From an uncultured bacterium (GTDB lineage Bacteria; Bacillota; Clostridia; Christensenellales; QALW01): a DNA stretch of 27,115 bases. Position 1 is the stretch's first letter; every line of letters starts with the position of its first letter. Below the pieces are notes generated by a model. It did no database searches, was not told the DNA's origin, and saw only the letters and a program-made list of their open reading frames with translations. The translations under genes were made by a program, and so were the position numbers. This document shows positions 15,798-21,898 of this stretch, one piece after another. The stretch is from NCBI GenBank assembly GCA_905214315.1, contig CAJMLN010000025.1, forward strand, positions 1-27,115. The letters are read 5' to 3'.

Positions 15798-16696
15798 TTT
15801 ATTCCGCCTTTCACCAACGCATATGCAAGCTCTTCTATGATAAGCCCGCTATTGATATTTTTCTTTTTAGCCGCCGCGGCATTCTCAAGTGCCTTCATAC
15901 GCTCCAGCGTCAAAACATCTGCCGTATGCTGCAATTTTTCAAACAGCTTTTGCTGCAGAATCTGTATCAGCGGTAAAAAAGTATCTTTTTCCTTCTCCAA
16001 CACAACTGCCACTTGAGGCACGGTACAGCCGCCGTCCATTCCGGAAATAAGCTCTCCGGCAAGAACGTGCAGCCGTATTAGCTCTTCATCCTCCACCAGT
16101 CCAACGGCCGTGCCGATATTGCCCCCGCATTCCCGCGCCGCATATTCGTTCCGGCTGTTTTGGGGAAAGAGCCTCGCCAGCTGCCGCAGGATCTGCGCTT
16201 CCGGGTATCCCGTCAGCCTTATTTTCCGGCAGCGGGAACGCACGGTGGGCAGCAGCTGCAGCGAATTTTCAGCCAGCAAAAAAAACACAACAGAAGCCGG
16301 GGGCTCCTCCAGTGTTTTTAAAAGCGCGTTCTGCGCCTGTTCATTGGCAAGATGAAAACCATGAATTACGTAAATCTTCGCGCCGCCCTCATAGGGCGTT
16401 TCGTACACCGTGGAAATGACCTCGCGGATCTGATCCACCTTAAGCATATTCTTTTCCGGTTTTATACTATGTACGTCCGGGTGCAGTCCGTCAAGCACCC
16501 TGCGGCACGCGGCACACGCAAAGCACGGCTTTTGCTCACCGGCACACAGCAGCGTACAGGCCGCTGCAAGGGCAAAGGAGCTTTTTCCGATCCCCGCGGG
16601 GCCCTCCAGCAAATACGCATGACTTCCCCTGCCTGCCGCAAGGGCTTTCCTCTCGGCCTGAAAGCGCGGAGAAGCGCATGTTAGAAACAAATCCAT
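15785..16696 (-). CDS. holB: DNA polymerase III delta prime subunit
   Basis: This 303-residue clamp-loader ATPase-fold protein has the P-loop GPAGIGKS at 32-39, a zinc module (C51, C58, C61, C64), the AQNALLKTLEEPP segment near 121-133 and the sensor SRC motif at 154-156. Delta prime is part of the clamp loader that places the sliding clamp on DNA. The ATG at 16696 shares one base with the TGA of darA, and the 3' end overlaps ricT by 13 nt. The C-terminal part (about 205-303) is the less conserved collar domain. No ribosome binding site stronger than that inside darA is needed for such coupling. Confidence 0.93.
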   Translation of the reverse strand: MDLFLTCASPRFQAERKALAAGRGSHAYLLEGPAGIGKSSFALAAACTLLCAGEQKPCFACAACRRVLDGLHPDVHSIKPEKNMLKVDQIREVISTVYETPYEGGAKIYVIHGFHLANEQAQNALLKTLEEPPASVVFFLLAENSLQLLPTVRSRCRKIRLTGYPEAQILRQLARLFPQNSRNEYAARECGGNIGTAVGLVEDEELIRLHVLAGELISGMDGGCTVPQVAVVLEKEKDTFLPLIQILQQKLFEKLQHTADVLTLERMKALENAAAAKKKNINSGLIIEELAYALVKGGIKWKR

Positions 16697-17028
16697 CAGT
16701 ACTTTTTAAATTCCTCAACCGAGAGCACGAATACCGTAGCGCCGCCGATCATAATTTCTATATTGGAATGGCCCGCCGCACTGATGGAAGCGTCAAACGC
16801 GCCGATATTGGAATTGATAACCTGCTTCCGGCTTTTGCATATTCCTTCGATAAACTCTAAACAGTGCTTCATTTTTTCATCCTCTACGCCCACAAGCAGC
16901 GTCGTGTTGCCCGAACGCAGAAAACCGCCGGTGGTGGCAAGTTTGGTTACGCCGTAGCCTTCCTTCATAAGCGCGCTTACCAGGCGGCCGGCATCTTCAT
17001 CCTGAACGATAGCAATAATCAGTTTCAT
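16696..17028 (-). CDS. darA: Cyclic-di-AMP receptor, PII-like (DarA/PstA)
   Basis: The 110-residue protein (MKLIIAIVQDEDAGRLVSAL, TKLATTGGFLRSGNTTLLVG, VGGA-type loop IMIGGATVFVLSVEEF) matches DarA/PstA (YaaQ), a trimeric PII-like protein that binds c-di-AMP; its output is not firmly known. The ATG at 17028 has a GGAGGG site about 9 nt upstream. It is the first gene of the operon, transcribed from the promoter at 17086-17114, and its stop overlaps the holB start. Its place immediately before holB is the same as in B. subtilis, apart from yaaR. Confidence 0.92.
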   Translation of the reverse strand: MKLIIAIVQDEDAGRLVSALMKEGYGVTKLATTGGFLRSGNTTLLVGVEDEKMKHCLEFIEGICKSRKQVINSNIGAFDASISAAGHSNIEIMIGGATVFVLSVEEFKKY

Positions 17029-17085
17029 CTTGGAAATCGCCCTCCATCTTCTTCTTTTCTTTTATTTTTGCTTTTGTTTTTTATT

Positions 17086-17114
17086 ATTATACTACAACCG
17101 GGCCTTTTTTGCAA
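17086..17114 (-). promoter_or_regulatory. Promoter of the darA operon
   Basis: TTGCAA (17114-17109), a 17-nt spacer and a perfect TATAAT (17091-17086) on the minus strand, about 58 nt before the darA ATG. Confidence 0.8.
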
Positions 17115-17221
17115 TAGCGGCTTTAAAAATTAATGAACACCGGGCATATCTCCTATAAAAGCAGCAAAAGCAGCTGTTGGATTTTTCCCGGGATTTTCTT
17201 ATAATTTTCACCAAAATAGCA

Positions 17222-17250
17222 TTGACATTTTTTGTTTAACAATATAAAAT
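17222..17250 (+). promoter_or_regulatory. Promoter of the rubrerythrin gene
   Basis: A perfect TTGACA (17222-17227), a 17-nt spacer and TAAAAT (17245-17250), about 59 nt before the ATG at 17309. Confidence 0.85.
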
Positions 17251-17260
17251 ATCAATAAGA

Positions 17261-17282
17261 GAATGATCCTTGGCGATCGTTC
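17261..17282 (+). promoter_or_regulatory. Inverted repeat in the rubrerythrin leader
   Basis: GAATGATC and GATCGTTC form a 7-of-8 inverted repeat around CTTGGC, positioned just after the predicted transcription start. It may be an operator for a redox regulator or a 5' stabilising hairpin. It does not look like a PerR box (TTATAAT-type). Confidence 0.4.
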
Positions 17283-17308
17283 AAAAAAACATTATGGAGG
17301 ATAAAAAA

Positions 17309-17851
17309 ATGAAAAAATTTGTATGTCAGATTTGCGGCTATGTTTACGAAGGCCCTGAAGCGCCGGCCCAGTGCCCTGTTTGCAAAGCGCCCGCTTCCAA
17401 ATTTACAGAGCAGACCGATACCACGGTTTATGCAGCCGAGCATATTGTAGGCTCCGCCCAGGGTGTTGACGCCGAAATTTTAGAGGGCTTAAAACAGAAT
17501 TTTGAGGGTGAGTGCAGCGAAGTAGGCATGTATCTGGCCATGAGCCGCGTAGCCGACAGAGAGGGCTATCCTGAAATTGCTGAGGCGTTTAAGCGCTACG
17601 CCTTTGAAGAGGCCGAGCACGCCGCAAAGTTCGCCGAGCTTTTGGGCGAGGTTGTAACCGACTCCACCAAAAAGAACCTGGAGCTGCGCGCGGCCGCCGA
17701 GCACGGCGCCTGCGAGGGTAAATTCCAGCTGGCAAAGCGCGCCAAGGAGCTGAATCTTGACGCTATCCACGACACCGTGCACGAAATGGCGCGTGATGAA
17801 GCTCGGCACGGCTGCGGCTTTGCAGGCCTGCTGAAGAGATTCTTCGGTTAA
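17309..17851 (+). CDS. Reverse-type rubrerythrin (N-terminal rubredoxin domain)
   Basis: The 180-residue protein begins with a rubredoxin domain (C6, C9, C22, C25; MKKFVCQICGYVYEG...CPVCKAP) and continues with a diiron ferritin-like domain with EC-E (GECSEVGMYL), EEAEH near 93, and DEARHG near the C-terminus. This domain order is that of clostridial reverse rubrerythrin, which reduces hydrogen peroxide (and possibly oxygen) with electrons from NADH via a partner. The ATG at 17309 is preceded by GGAGG at good spacing; upstream start codons in frame lack one. It is monocistronic, with its own promoter and a strong terminator. It points to an anaerobe with oxidative-stress defence. Confidence 0.95.
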   Translation: MKKFVCQICGYVYEGPEAPAQCPVCKAPASKFTEQTDTTVYAAEHIVGSAQGVDAEILEGLKQNFEGECSEVGMYLAMSRVADREGYPEIAEAFKRYAFEEAEHAAKFAELLGEVVTDSTKKNLELRAAAEHGACEGKFQLAKRAKELNLDAIHDTVHEMARDEARHGCGFAGLLKRFFG

Positions 17852-17864
17852 TAAAGCAAAATTC

Positions 17865-17903
17865 AAAAAAGGATATGTCATTTGATGGGCATATCCTTTT
17901 TTT
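17865..17903 (+). terminator. Terminator of the rubrerythrin gene
   Basis: AAAAAAGGATATG pairs with CATATCCTTTTTTT around a 12-nt loop, 14 nt after the stop codon. Confidence 0.92.
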
Positions 17904-17946
17904 ACGTCCCCTGCTGCAGAACGGTAAAACAACATTCCTGCAAGGT

Positions 17947-17968
17947 CCGGCGCCGCTGACGCGCCGGA
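17947..17968 (-). terminator. GC-rich hairpin after the small membrane protein gene
   Basis: TCCGGCGC and GCGCCGGA form a perfect 8-bp stem with a 7-nt loop, extended by GCAA/TTGC after a 2-nt bulge. On the minus strand it follows the gene ending at 17989 but has no T-tract, so termination is uncertain. Confidence 0.35.
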
Positions 17969-17988
17969 TTGCTTTATTCCCGGAAAAA

Positions 17989-18285
17989 TCAAATTCTTCC
18001 TTCTGCCTTTTCCGGTTTCTCTTCCGTTTGCTGTCCCTGTCCCTTCAGCGCGGCAAGGATCTCCTCCGTTTGTTTTCTCCGCACAAGATCGGGAAGTATC
18101 GCGGTATAGACCCATCCGAGCACGCTGAAAAAGAACGACAGAAAAAAAGACGTCCACTCCTCCTGTCCCTTTTGCCGTGCAATTTTTTTCATTTGAACGG
18201 CCAGCAGAATTTGTATCAGAATAACTATCAGAATAACAATAATATAAAGAAAGCCCCCACCTGATAGTTGCCTGGAAATTGTCAT
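17989..18285 (-). CDS. Small membrane protein of unknown function
   Basis: The 98-residue protein has two predicted membrane helices, about 12-31 (FLYIIVILIVILIQILLAVQ) and 46-65 (SFFLSFFFSVLGWVYTAILP), joined by a charged loop (KKIARQKGQEEW) and followed by a hydrophilic, Glu/Lys/Gln-rich tail of about 30 residues. I do not recognise a family. It is real rather than a shadow: ATG at 18285 with GAGGGGG upstream, a perfect -10 promoter at 18319-18347, and a membrane-protein pattern. It stands alone, divergent from the ribbon-helix-helix gene and convergent with rubrerythrin. Confidence 0.8.
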   Translation of the reverse strand: MTISRQLSGGGFLYIIVILIVILIQILLAVQMKKIARQKGQEEWTSFFLSFFFSVLGWVYTAILPDLVRRKQTEEILAALKGQGQQTEEKPEKAEGRI

Positions 18286-18318
18286 AAAATTTCCCCCTCT
18301 CTTTTTTTGATTGCTCCT

Positions 18319-18347
18319 ATTATATCATTTCCGCACTTTATTTGCAA
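18319..18347 (-). promoter_or_regulatory. Promoter of the small membrane protein gene
   Basis: TTGCAA (18347-18342), a 17-nt spacer and TATAAT (18324-18319) on the minus strand, followed by a short leader to the ATG at 18285. The same two boxes are used at the darA promoter. Confidence 0.8.
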
Positions 18348-18424
18348 GTATTTTTTCTTGCATTTTAATTCTATATTTTATCTCATAATTGGTGCATAAT
18401 CTGTAAAAAGGAGTGCACTGCAAT

Positions 18425-18616
18425 ATGTTTAAAATACAAAAAGGCTATGACAGCGAAAGCAAAACCTTCCGTCTGCCGACCGAGCTGATAGAGCAGCTGG
18501 AAAAGCTGGCCGCGCAGAACAAGCTTTCGCTGAACCAGCTGGTGATACAATGCCTGAATTATGCGGTTTCCAATCTGGAGCCCGCAGAGCAGGACGGCAA
18601 GACGGGCCCGCAATAA
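18425..18616 (+). CDS. Ribbon-helix-helix (Arc/CopG/HicB-like) DNA-binding protein
   Basis: A 63-residue protein: a short basic N-terminus, one beta strand (KTFRLPTELI), then two helices (EQLEKLAAQNKL and SLNQLVIQCLNYAVSNL) matching the ribbon-helix-helix fold, a dimeric DNA-binding domain common in repressors and antitoxins. The ATG at 18425 lies 11 nt after AAGGAG; a GTG at 18413 overlaps that site and is unlikely. No toxin-like gene is adjacent, so antitoxin function cannot be claimed. The target is unknown; it may act on the genes just downstream or on the divergent promoter region at 18319-18424. Confidence 0.75.
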   Translation: MFKIQKGYDSESKTFRLPTELIEQLEKLAAQNKLSLNQLVIQCLNYAVSNLEPAEQDGKTGPQ

Positions 18617-18635
18617 AAAACGGATCGGCCAGGGC

Positions 18636-18664
18636 TTGTTTTTACCGGTTTATTTTGCTATAAT
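18636..18664 (+). promoter_or_regulatory. Promoter upstream of the frameshifted coiled-coil gene
   Basis: TTGTTT (18636-18641), a 17-nt spacer and a perfect TATAAT (18659-18664), about 28 nt before the ATG at 18693. Good promoter quality suggests the gene behind it is, or recently was, expressed. Confidence 0.7.
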
Positions 18665-18692
18665 AAAAAAGCAATCCGCAGAAGGTCTTTGT

Positions 18693-19077
18693 ATGGAGCT
18701 TTTAAAAGAAATTGAGGAATTAAAAAAATTTCCCGCCTGGTGAACCTCTTTCAGGCTATTTCCCTTGAGGGAAAGAATGTTTCCTTTGTCAGCTGTCCCA
18801 TGAATACTATTGAAATTTCCTCCGGCGAGACCGTCAATGTTACAAATACGCCCATGGATAGCGTATCTTTACACGGCTGCACGGCAGTAAATTTTGCTGT
18901 CCCTCGGCGGCCGTTCTTTCCGGTGCGGAGGATCTCCTGGATAAACTGGACGACGCCCATGACCTTACGGACGAACGGGAGAGCCGCCTGGAAGACGCCG
19001 AAGAGCAGCTAGAGACGCTGGCAAACCGGCTGAATGTAATTTTAGAAAAGGCAGACGCCCGCACAGAGGAATCCTAA
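18693..19077 (+). pseudogene. Small coiled-coil protein gene with two apparent frameshifts
   Basis: Three consecutive segments in different frames join into one plausible protein of about 128 residues: MELLKEIEELKKFPAW (ATG at 18693), then NLFQAISLEGKNVSFVSCP through LHGCTAVNFAV from about 18740, then AVLSGAEDLLDKL through ARTEES ending at the TAA at 19075-19077. The last part is a heptad-like, highly charged coiled coil. Both joins need one extra base and fall in short homopolymers (GG at about 18739 and CCC at about 18901). I do not recognise the family. Either the gene is decaying, or these are sequencing errors. The good promoter and smooth amino-acid composition support a once-functional gene. 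Confidence 0.6.
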
Positions 19078-19137
19078 GGCTCTTTCTAAAGCCGGCCCGC
19101 GCCGGTTATAAAAAGCATACCGAGAAAGAAGAATTCC

Positions 19138-19551
19138 ATGAATATTCGTCCGGCTGAAAAAAAGGATATCACCTATTTAAAAAAAGACGTCCATGTGCAG
19201 AAATGCGAGCTGCAAAGCCTTCTGTCGCTGAAAAGAGTCCTGCTTTTAGAGGAAGAGGGCTTTCCCGCAGGCTGGCTGCGGTATAATCTGTTCTGGGATA
19301 ATACCCCGTTTATGAACCTGCTGTATGTGGAGAAAGCTCTCCGCGGCCGGGGACAGGGCAAAGCCCTGGTGCGCTTTTGGGAAGAGCGCATGGCCGCCGA
19401 GGGCTATTCGGGCGTTATGACCTCTGCGCAGGCAAACGAGAACGCCCCGCAGTTTTACCGGCATCTGGGCTATCAGGATATCGGCGGCTTTTTCCCGCCG
19501 GGAGAAGGATACGAGCTGCTCTTTTACAAAAGCCTGCGAACAGAGCGCTGA
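19138..19551 (+). CDS. GNAT-family N-acetyltransferase
   Basis: The 137-residue protein has the GNAT fold: acetyl-CoA-binding motif RGRGQGKALVRFWEE near 70-84, the preceding strand NLLYVEKALRG, and the C-terminal NENAPQFYRHLGYQDIGGFF typical of the family's motif B. It transfers an acetyl group from acetyl-CoA to an amine; the substrate cannot be told. The ATG at 19138 is preceded by a weak GAAAGAAG site. Its stop TGA shares a base with the ATG of the next small gene, so the two are probably translated together. Confidence 0.9.
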   Translation: MNIRPAEKKDITYLKKDVHVQKCELQSLLSLKRVLLLEEEGFPAGWLRYNLFWDNTPFMNLLYVEKALRGRGQGKALVRFWEERMAAEGYSGVMTSAQANENAPQFYRHLGYQDIGGFFPPGEGYELLFYKSLRTER

Positions 19552-19793
19552 TGAAAAAGAAAGTTCTTCTGCCTTACGGACCCTATCCTTACCGCCCTTT
19601 TGCTGCTGCGTGCCGGCTGGGCTGCTCTGGGATTCATACTGGCCTGCCAGAACACCTCCTCCGTCGGCATCATCGGCGAACGTCCCTCCGCCCTGCTGCT
19701 GTGAATTTGCCTGCGCCCATGGATCTGCCTTTCTGCTTTTCCTTTTACTGATTCCTGCCCTGATTTGGCTAAAAAAAACGAAACAACAAATAA
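19551..19793 (+). pseudogene. Frameshifted small membrane protein with a GIIG motif
   Basis: The ATG at 19551 overlaps the GNAT stop (ATGA). No single frame gives a sensible protein, but switching frames does: MKKK, then a membrane helix LTALLLLRAGWAALGFILAC, then QNTSSVGIIG (19663-19677), then after another shift a second helix AFLLFLLLIPALIWLKK and, with one A removed from the A8 run at 19771-19778, RNNK and a stop at 19791-19793. I recall small clostridial proteins with NTSSVGIIGGADGPT-like segments, often named after the decarboxylase beta subunit whose motif they share; this looks like one whose GGADG part is damaged. At least three indels are needed. Confidence 0.5.
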
Positions 19794-19810
19794 AACAAAG
19801 GAGCCATTTT

Positions 19811-20692
19811 ATGAAGCTTTCCACACAAACCGATGCGCTTTCCCTGTATTTCAGTGAAAAAAACGCGATAAAAATGCTGATTCAAAGCGGCTTTGACGCC
19901 GTTGACTGCAGCTGCTTTGATATGCTCCGCGACGATTCCCCCAAAATGCAGCCCTCCTACCGCGGCTATGCCAAACACCTGCGCCGCATTGCCGAGGACG
20001 GAGGCATATATTTCAATCAGGCGCATGCGCCGTTTCCCTCCAGCCGCTCCGACGAAGCCTTTACCAAGGACGTCTTCCGCCGCATCGTGCGCGCCATGGA
20101 ATTCGCCTCCCTGTTGGGGGCACGCAATATCGTGGTGCACCCGAAGCAGCACGTAAAATACTGCCCTGAAAACGCCGAATACTTAAAGCAGGAAAATCTG
20201 GAATTCTATAACAGGCTGATTCCCTACTGCAAAGAATTCAACATCTGCGTCGCCATGGAAAACATGTGGCAGTACGACAGCGAACGCCGCATCGTTCCCA
20301 GTGTATGCGGTACAATAGAGGAATTTTCCGAATACCTTCGGCTTTTGGACAGCCCCTGGATCACCGCCTGCCTGGATATCGGCCACGCCTTTTTGGTACA
20401 GCAGGATATTCCCCGGTTCATTCAGGCGCTCTCTCCCCGGCTGAAGGCGCTGCACGTACACGATACCGGCTATAATACCGACCTGCACCTTCTCCCCTAT
20501 TCCGTGGGCGGCATCTGCTGGGACGACGTACTGAAAGCGCTGGCGGAAAACGGATACGACGGCGAGCTGACCTTTGAGGCCGACAATACGCTCAAGCATG
20601 TGCCCGTTTCGATGATGCAGACCGCCTCCAGATACATGCACGACGTCGGCCGGACAATGCTCCGGCGCTACGAGGCTTTTCAAAACGTATAA
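19811..20692 (+). CDS. Sugar phosphate isomerase/epimerase, AP-endonuclease-2-like TIM barrel
   Basis: This 293-residue protein has the xylose-isomerase-like TIM barrel signature. Candidate metal and acid/base residues are in NQAHAPF (near 74), NIVVHPK (near 114), VAMENMW (near 152), CLDIGHAF (near 192), ALHVHDTG (near 219) and LTFEADNT near the end. Such enzymes isomerise or epimerise sugars or act on cyclitols; the substrate is unknown. The ATG at 19811 has AAGGAG 7 nt upstream. The frame is open back to 19610, but that extension belongs to the frameshifted upstream gene. It ends 155 nt before a strong terminator hairpin. Confidence 0.88.
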   Translation: MKLSTQTDALSLYFSEKNAIKMLIQSGFDAVDCSCFDMLRDDSPKMQPSYRGYAKHLRRIAEDGGIYFNQAHAPFPSSRSDEAFTKDVFRRIVRAMEFASLLGARNIVVHPKQHVKYCPENAEYLKQENLEFYNRLIPYCKEFNICVAMENMWQYDSERRIVPSVCGTIEEFSEYLRLLDSPWITACLDIGHAFLVQQDIPRFIQALSPRLKALHVHDTGYNTDLHLLPYSVGGICWDDVLKALAENGYDGELTFEADNTLKHVPVSMMQTASRYMHDVGRTMLRRYEAFQNV

Positions 20693-20847
20693 AACACGGA
20701 GCAGGCGTAAAAGCAAGCTGTTTTTATGCAGGACAGGCCGCCTTTTCCGTCAGCAGCCGATTTTTTGCGGATTCCGCACCGCGGCCCCTGCCGGTCTCCG
20801 CGCTCCCGCGGGGAAAATATTTTCCTTGTTCTGTCAGGCCAAAACAC

Positions 20848-20899
20848 AAAAAGCTGTTTCCCCCGAAAACCCGAAGGTTTCCAGGGCAACAGCTTTTTT
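20848..20899. terminator. Bidirectional terminator between converging genes
   Basis: AAAAAGCTGTT and AACAGCTTTTTT form an 11-bp stem enclosing a second hairpin (AAACC/GGTTT with a CGAA loop). T-tracts occur on both strands. It serves the TIM-barrel gene from the left and the EamA gene from the right. Confidence 0.85.
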
Positions 20900-20965
20900 C
20901 ATTTCCGCCGCCGGCCTGTTCACAAGATGCAGCCTTCCGGCAACCCGCGCCTGTTCTTTTTTTAC

Positions 20966-21820
20966 CTAAAAAATCATCGCCAGCACGCCCAGGGACAGCA
21001 GAACCGCGCCCAGCACGGCTTTTTTATTCAGCCGTTCCTTCAGTAAAACACGGGCAAATAAAATGGTAAGCACAACGCTCAGCTTGTCCACGGCAATCAC
21101 CGCGGTAGTTTTGCCGTATTTCAGCGCATAATAGTAGCACAGCCACGAAAGCCCGCCGGTCAGCCCGGAAAACAGAATAAACAGCAGACTCTTTTTCTCA
21201 ATTTTTTTAACCTGTCCGGCTTTTTTCCCAAAAATGCAGATCAACCACGCCATCAGCAGTACCACACAGGTTCTGATCGCCGTGCCCAGATTGGAGTCCA
21301 CGTTTTCAACGCCGATTTTTCCCAGAATCGAGGTGAGCGCCGCAAACAGAGCGGACAGCAGCGCATACAGCAGCCATCGCCCGTCGCCCGTCGTCTGTCC
21401 CTCTTTTTTCTGAACCATCAGCAGGGCCCCTATCGTCAGCAGCACAGCGCCGCCCCAGGCATACCAGCTGACCGTTTCCTGCAGCAGCAAAAAGGCCAGC
21501 ACGATCGCCAAAACGGTGCTCAGCTTATCCACCGCCACTACTTTGTTTACATTTCCCAGCGAAAGCGCACGGAAATAGTACAGCCAGGAAAAGCCCGTTG
21601 CCAGCCCCGAAAGCACCAGGAACAGCAGGGAGCGGCCTTCAACGGCAAAAAGGCCGGTCCAGGCGCCGCTGAAGAACACAATTACCCAGGAAAACACCGC
21701 AATAACGCTTGTACGCAGAGCCGTAGCCACATCGCTGTCCGTATTTTTTATCCCCGTCTTTGCTAAAGTAGCCGTAACTCCCGCAAAAAGCGCGGATAAA
21801 AACGCCGCCGCAAGCCACAT
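20966..21820 (-). CDS. EamA-family (DMT superfamily) transporter
   Basis: The 284-residue protein has ten hydrophobic segments in two related halves: AAAFLSALFAGVTATLAK...TALRTSVIAVF in the first and LLSALFAALTSILGK...TAIRTCVVLLM in the second, the internal duplication typical of EamA. ALSLGNVNKVVAVDKLS and ALKYGKTTAVIAVDKLS are the matching repeat motifs. The family exports or imports small metabolites; the substrate is unknown. The ATG at 21820 has a GAGGTG site; the frame extends to 21889 but runs through the upstream hairpin and lacks family similarity. It lies after uraA on the same strand, behind the palindromic hairpin. Confidence 0.9.
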   Translation of the reverse strand: MWLAAAFLSALFAGVTATLAKTGIKNTDSDVATALRTSVIAVFSWVIVFFSGAWTGLFAVEGRSLLFLVLSGLATGFSWLYYFRALSLGNVNKVVAVDKLSTVLAIVLAFLLLQETVSWYAWGGAVLLTIGALLMVQKKEGQTTGDGRWLLYALLSALFAALTSILGKIGVENVDSNLGTAIRTCVVLLMAWLICIFGKKAGQVKKIEKKSLLFILFSGLTGGLSWLCYYYALKYGKTTAVIAVDKLSVVLTILFARVLLKERLNKKAVLGAVLLSLGVLAMIF

Positions 21821-21842
21821 ATTCCACACCTCTTTTTTCCTG

Positions 21843-21878
21843 CAAAAACATATTTCCGGGGAAGCTTCCCCGGAAATA
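21843..21878 (-). terminator. Perfect palindrome/terminator after uraA
   Basis: Bases 21851-21878 form a perfect 28-nt palindrome centred on AAGCTT. On the minus strand it is followed by a short TGTTTTTG tract. It lies 21 nt after the permease stop and ahead of the EamA start, so it may terminate most uraA transcripts and let some read through into the EamA gene. Confidence 0.7.
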
Positions 21879-21898
21879 CACGCAATCAACCGATCTTT

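Noticed and set aside
18425..19077. Toxin-antitoxin pair of the ribbon-helix-helix gene with the next gene
   Set aside because: The next gene has its own promoter and encodes a coiled coil with no toxin-like features.
19610..19810. 67-codon N-terminal extension of the TIM-barrel gene
   Set aside because: The ATG at 19811 has an ideal ribosome binding site and the family N-terminus; the extension is the upstream frameshifted gene.
19246..19824. 192-codon minus-strand frame
   Set aside because: Antisense to the GNAT gene and to the GIIG-type gene; the plus-strand reading gives recognisable motifs.
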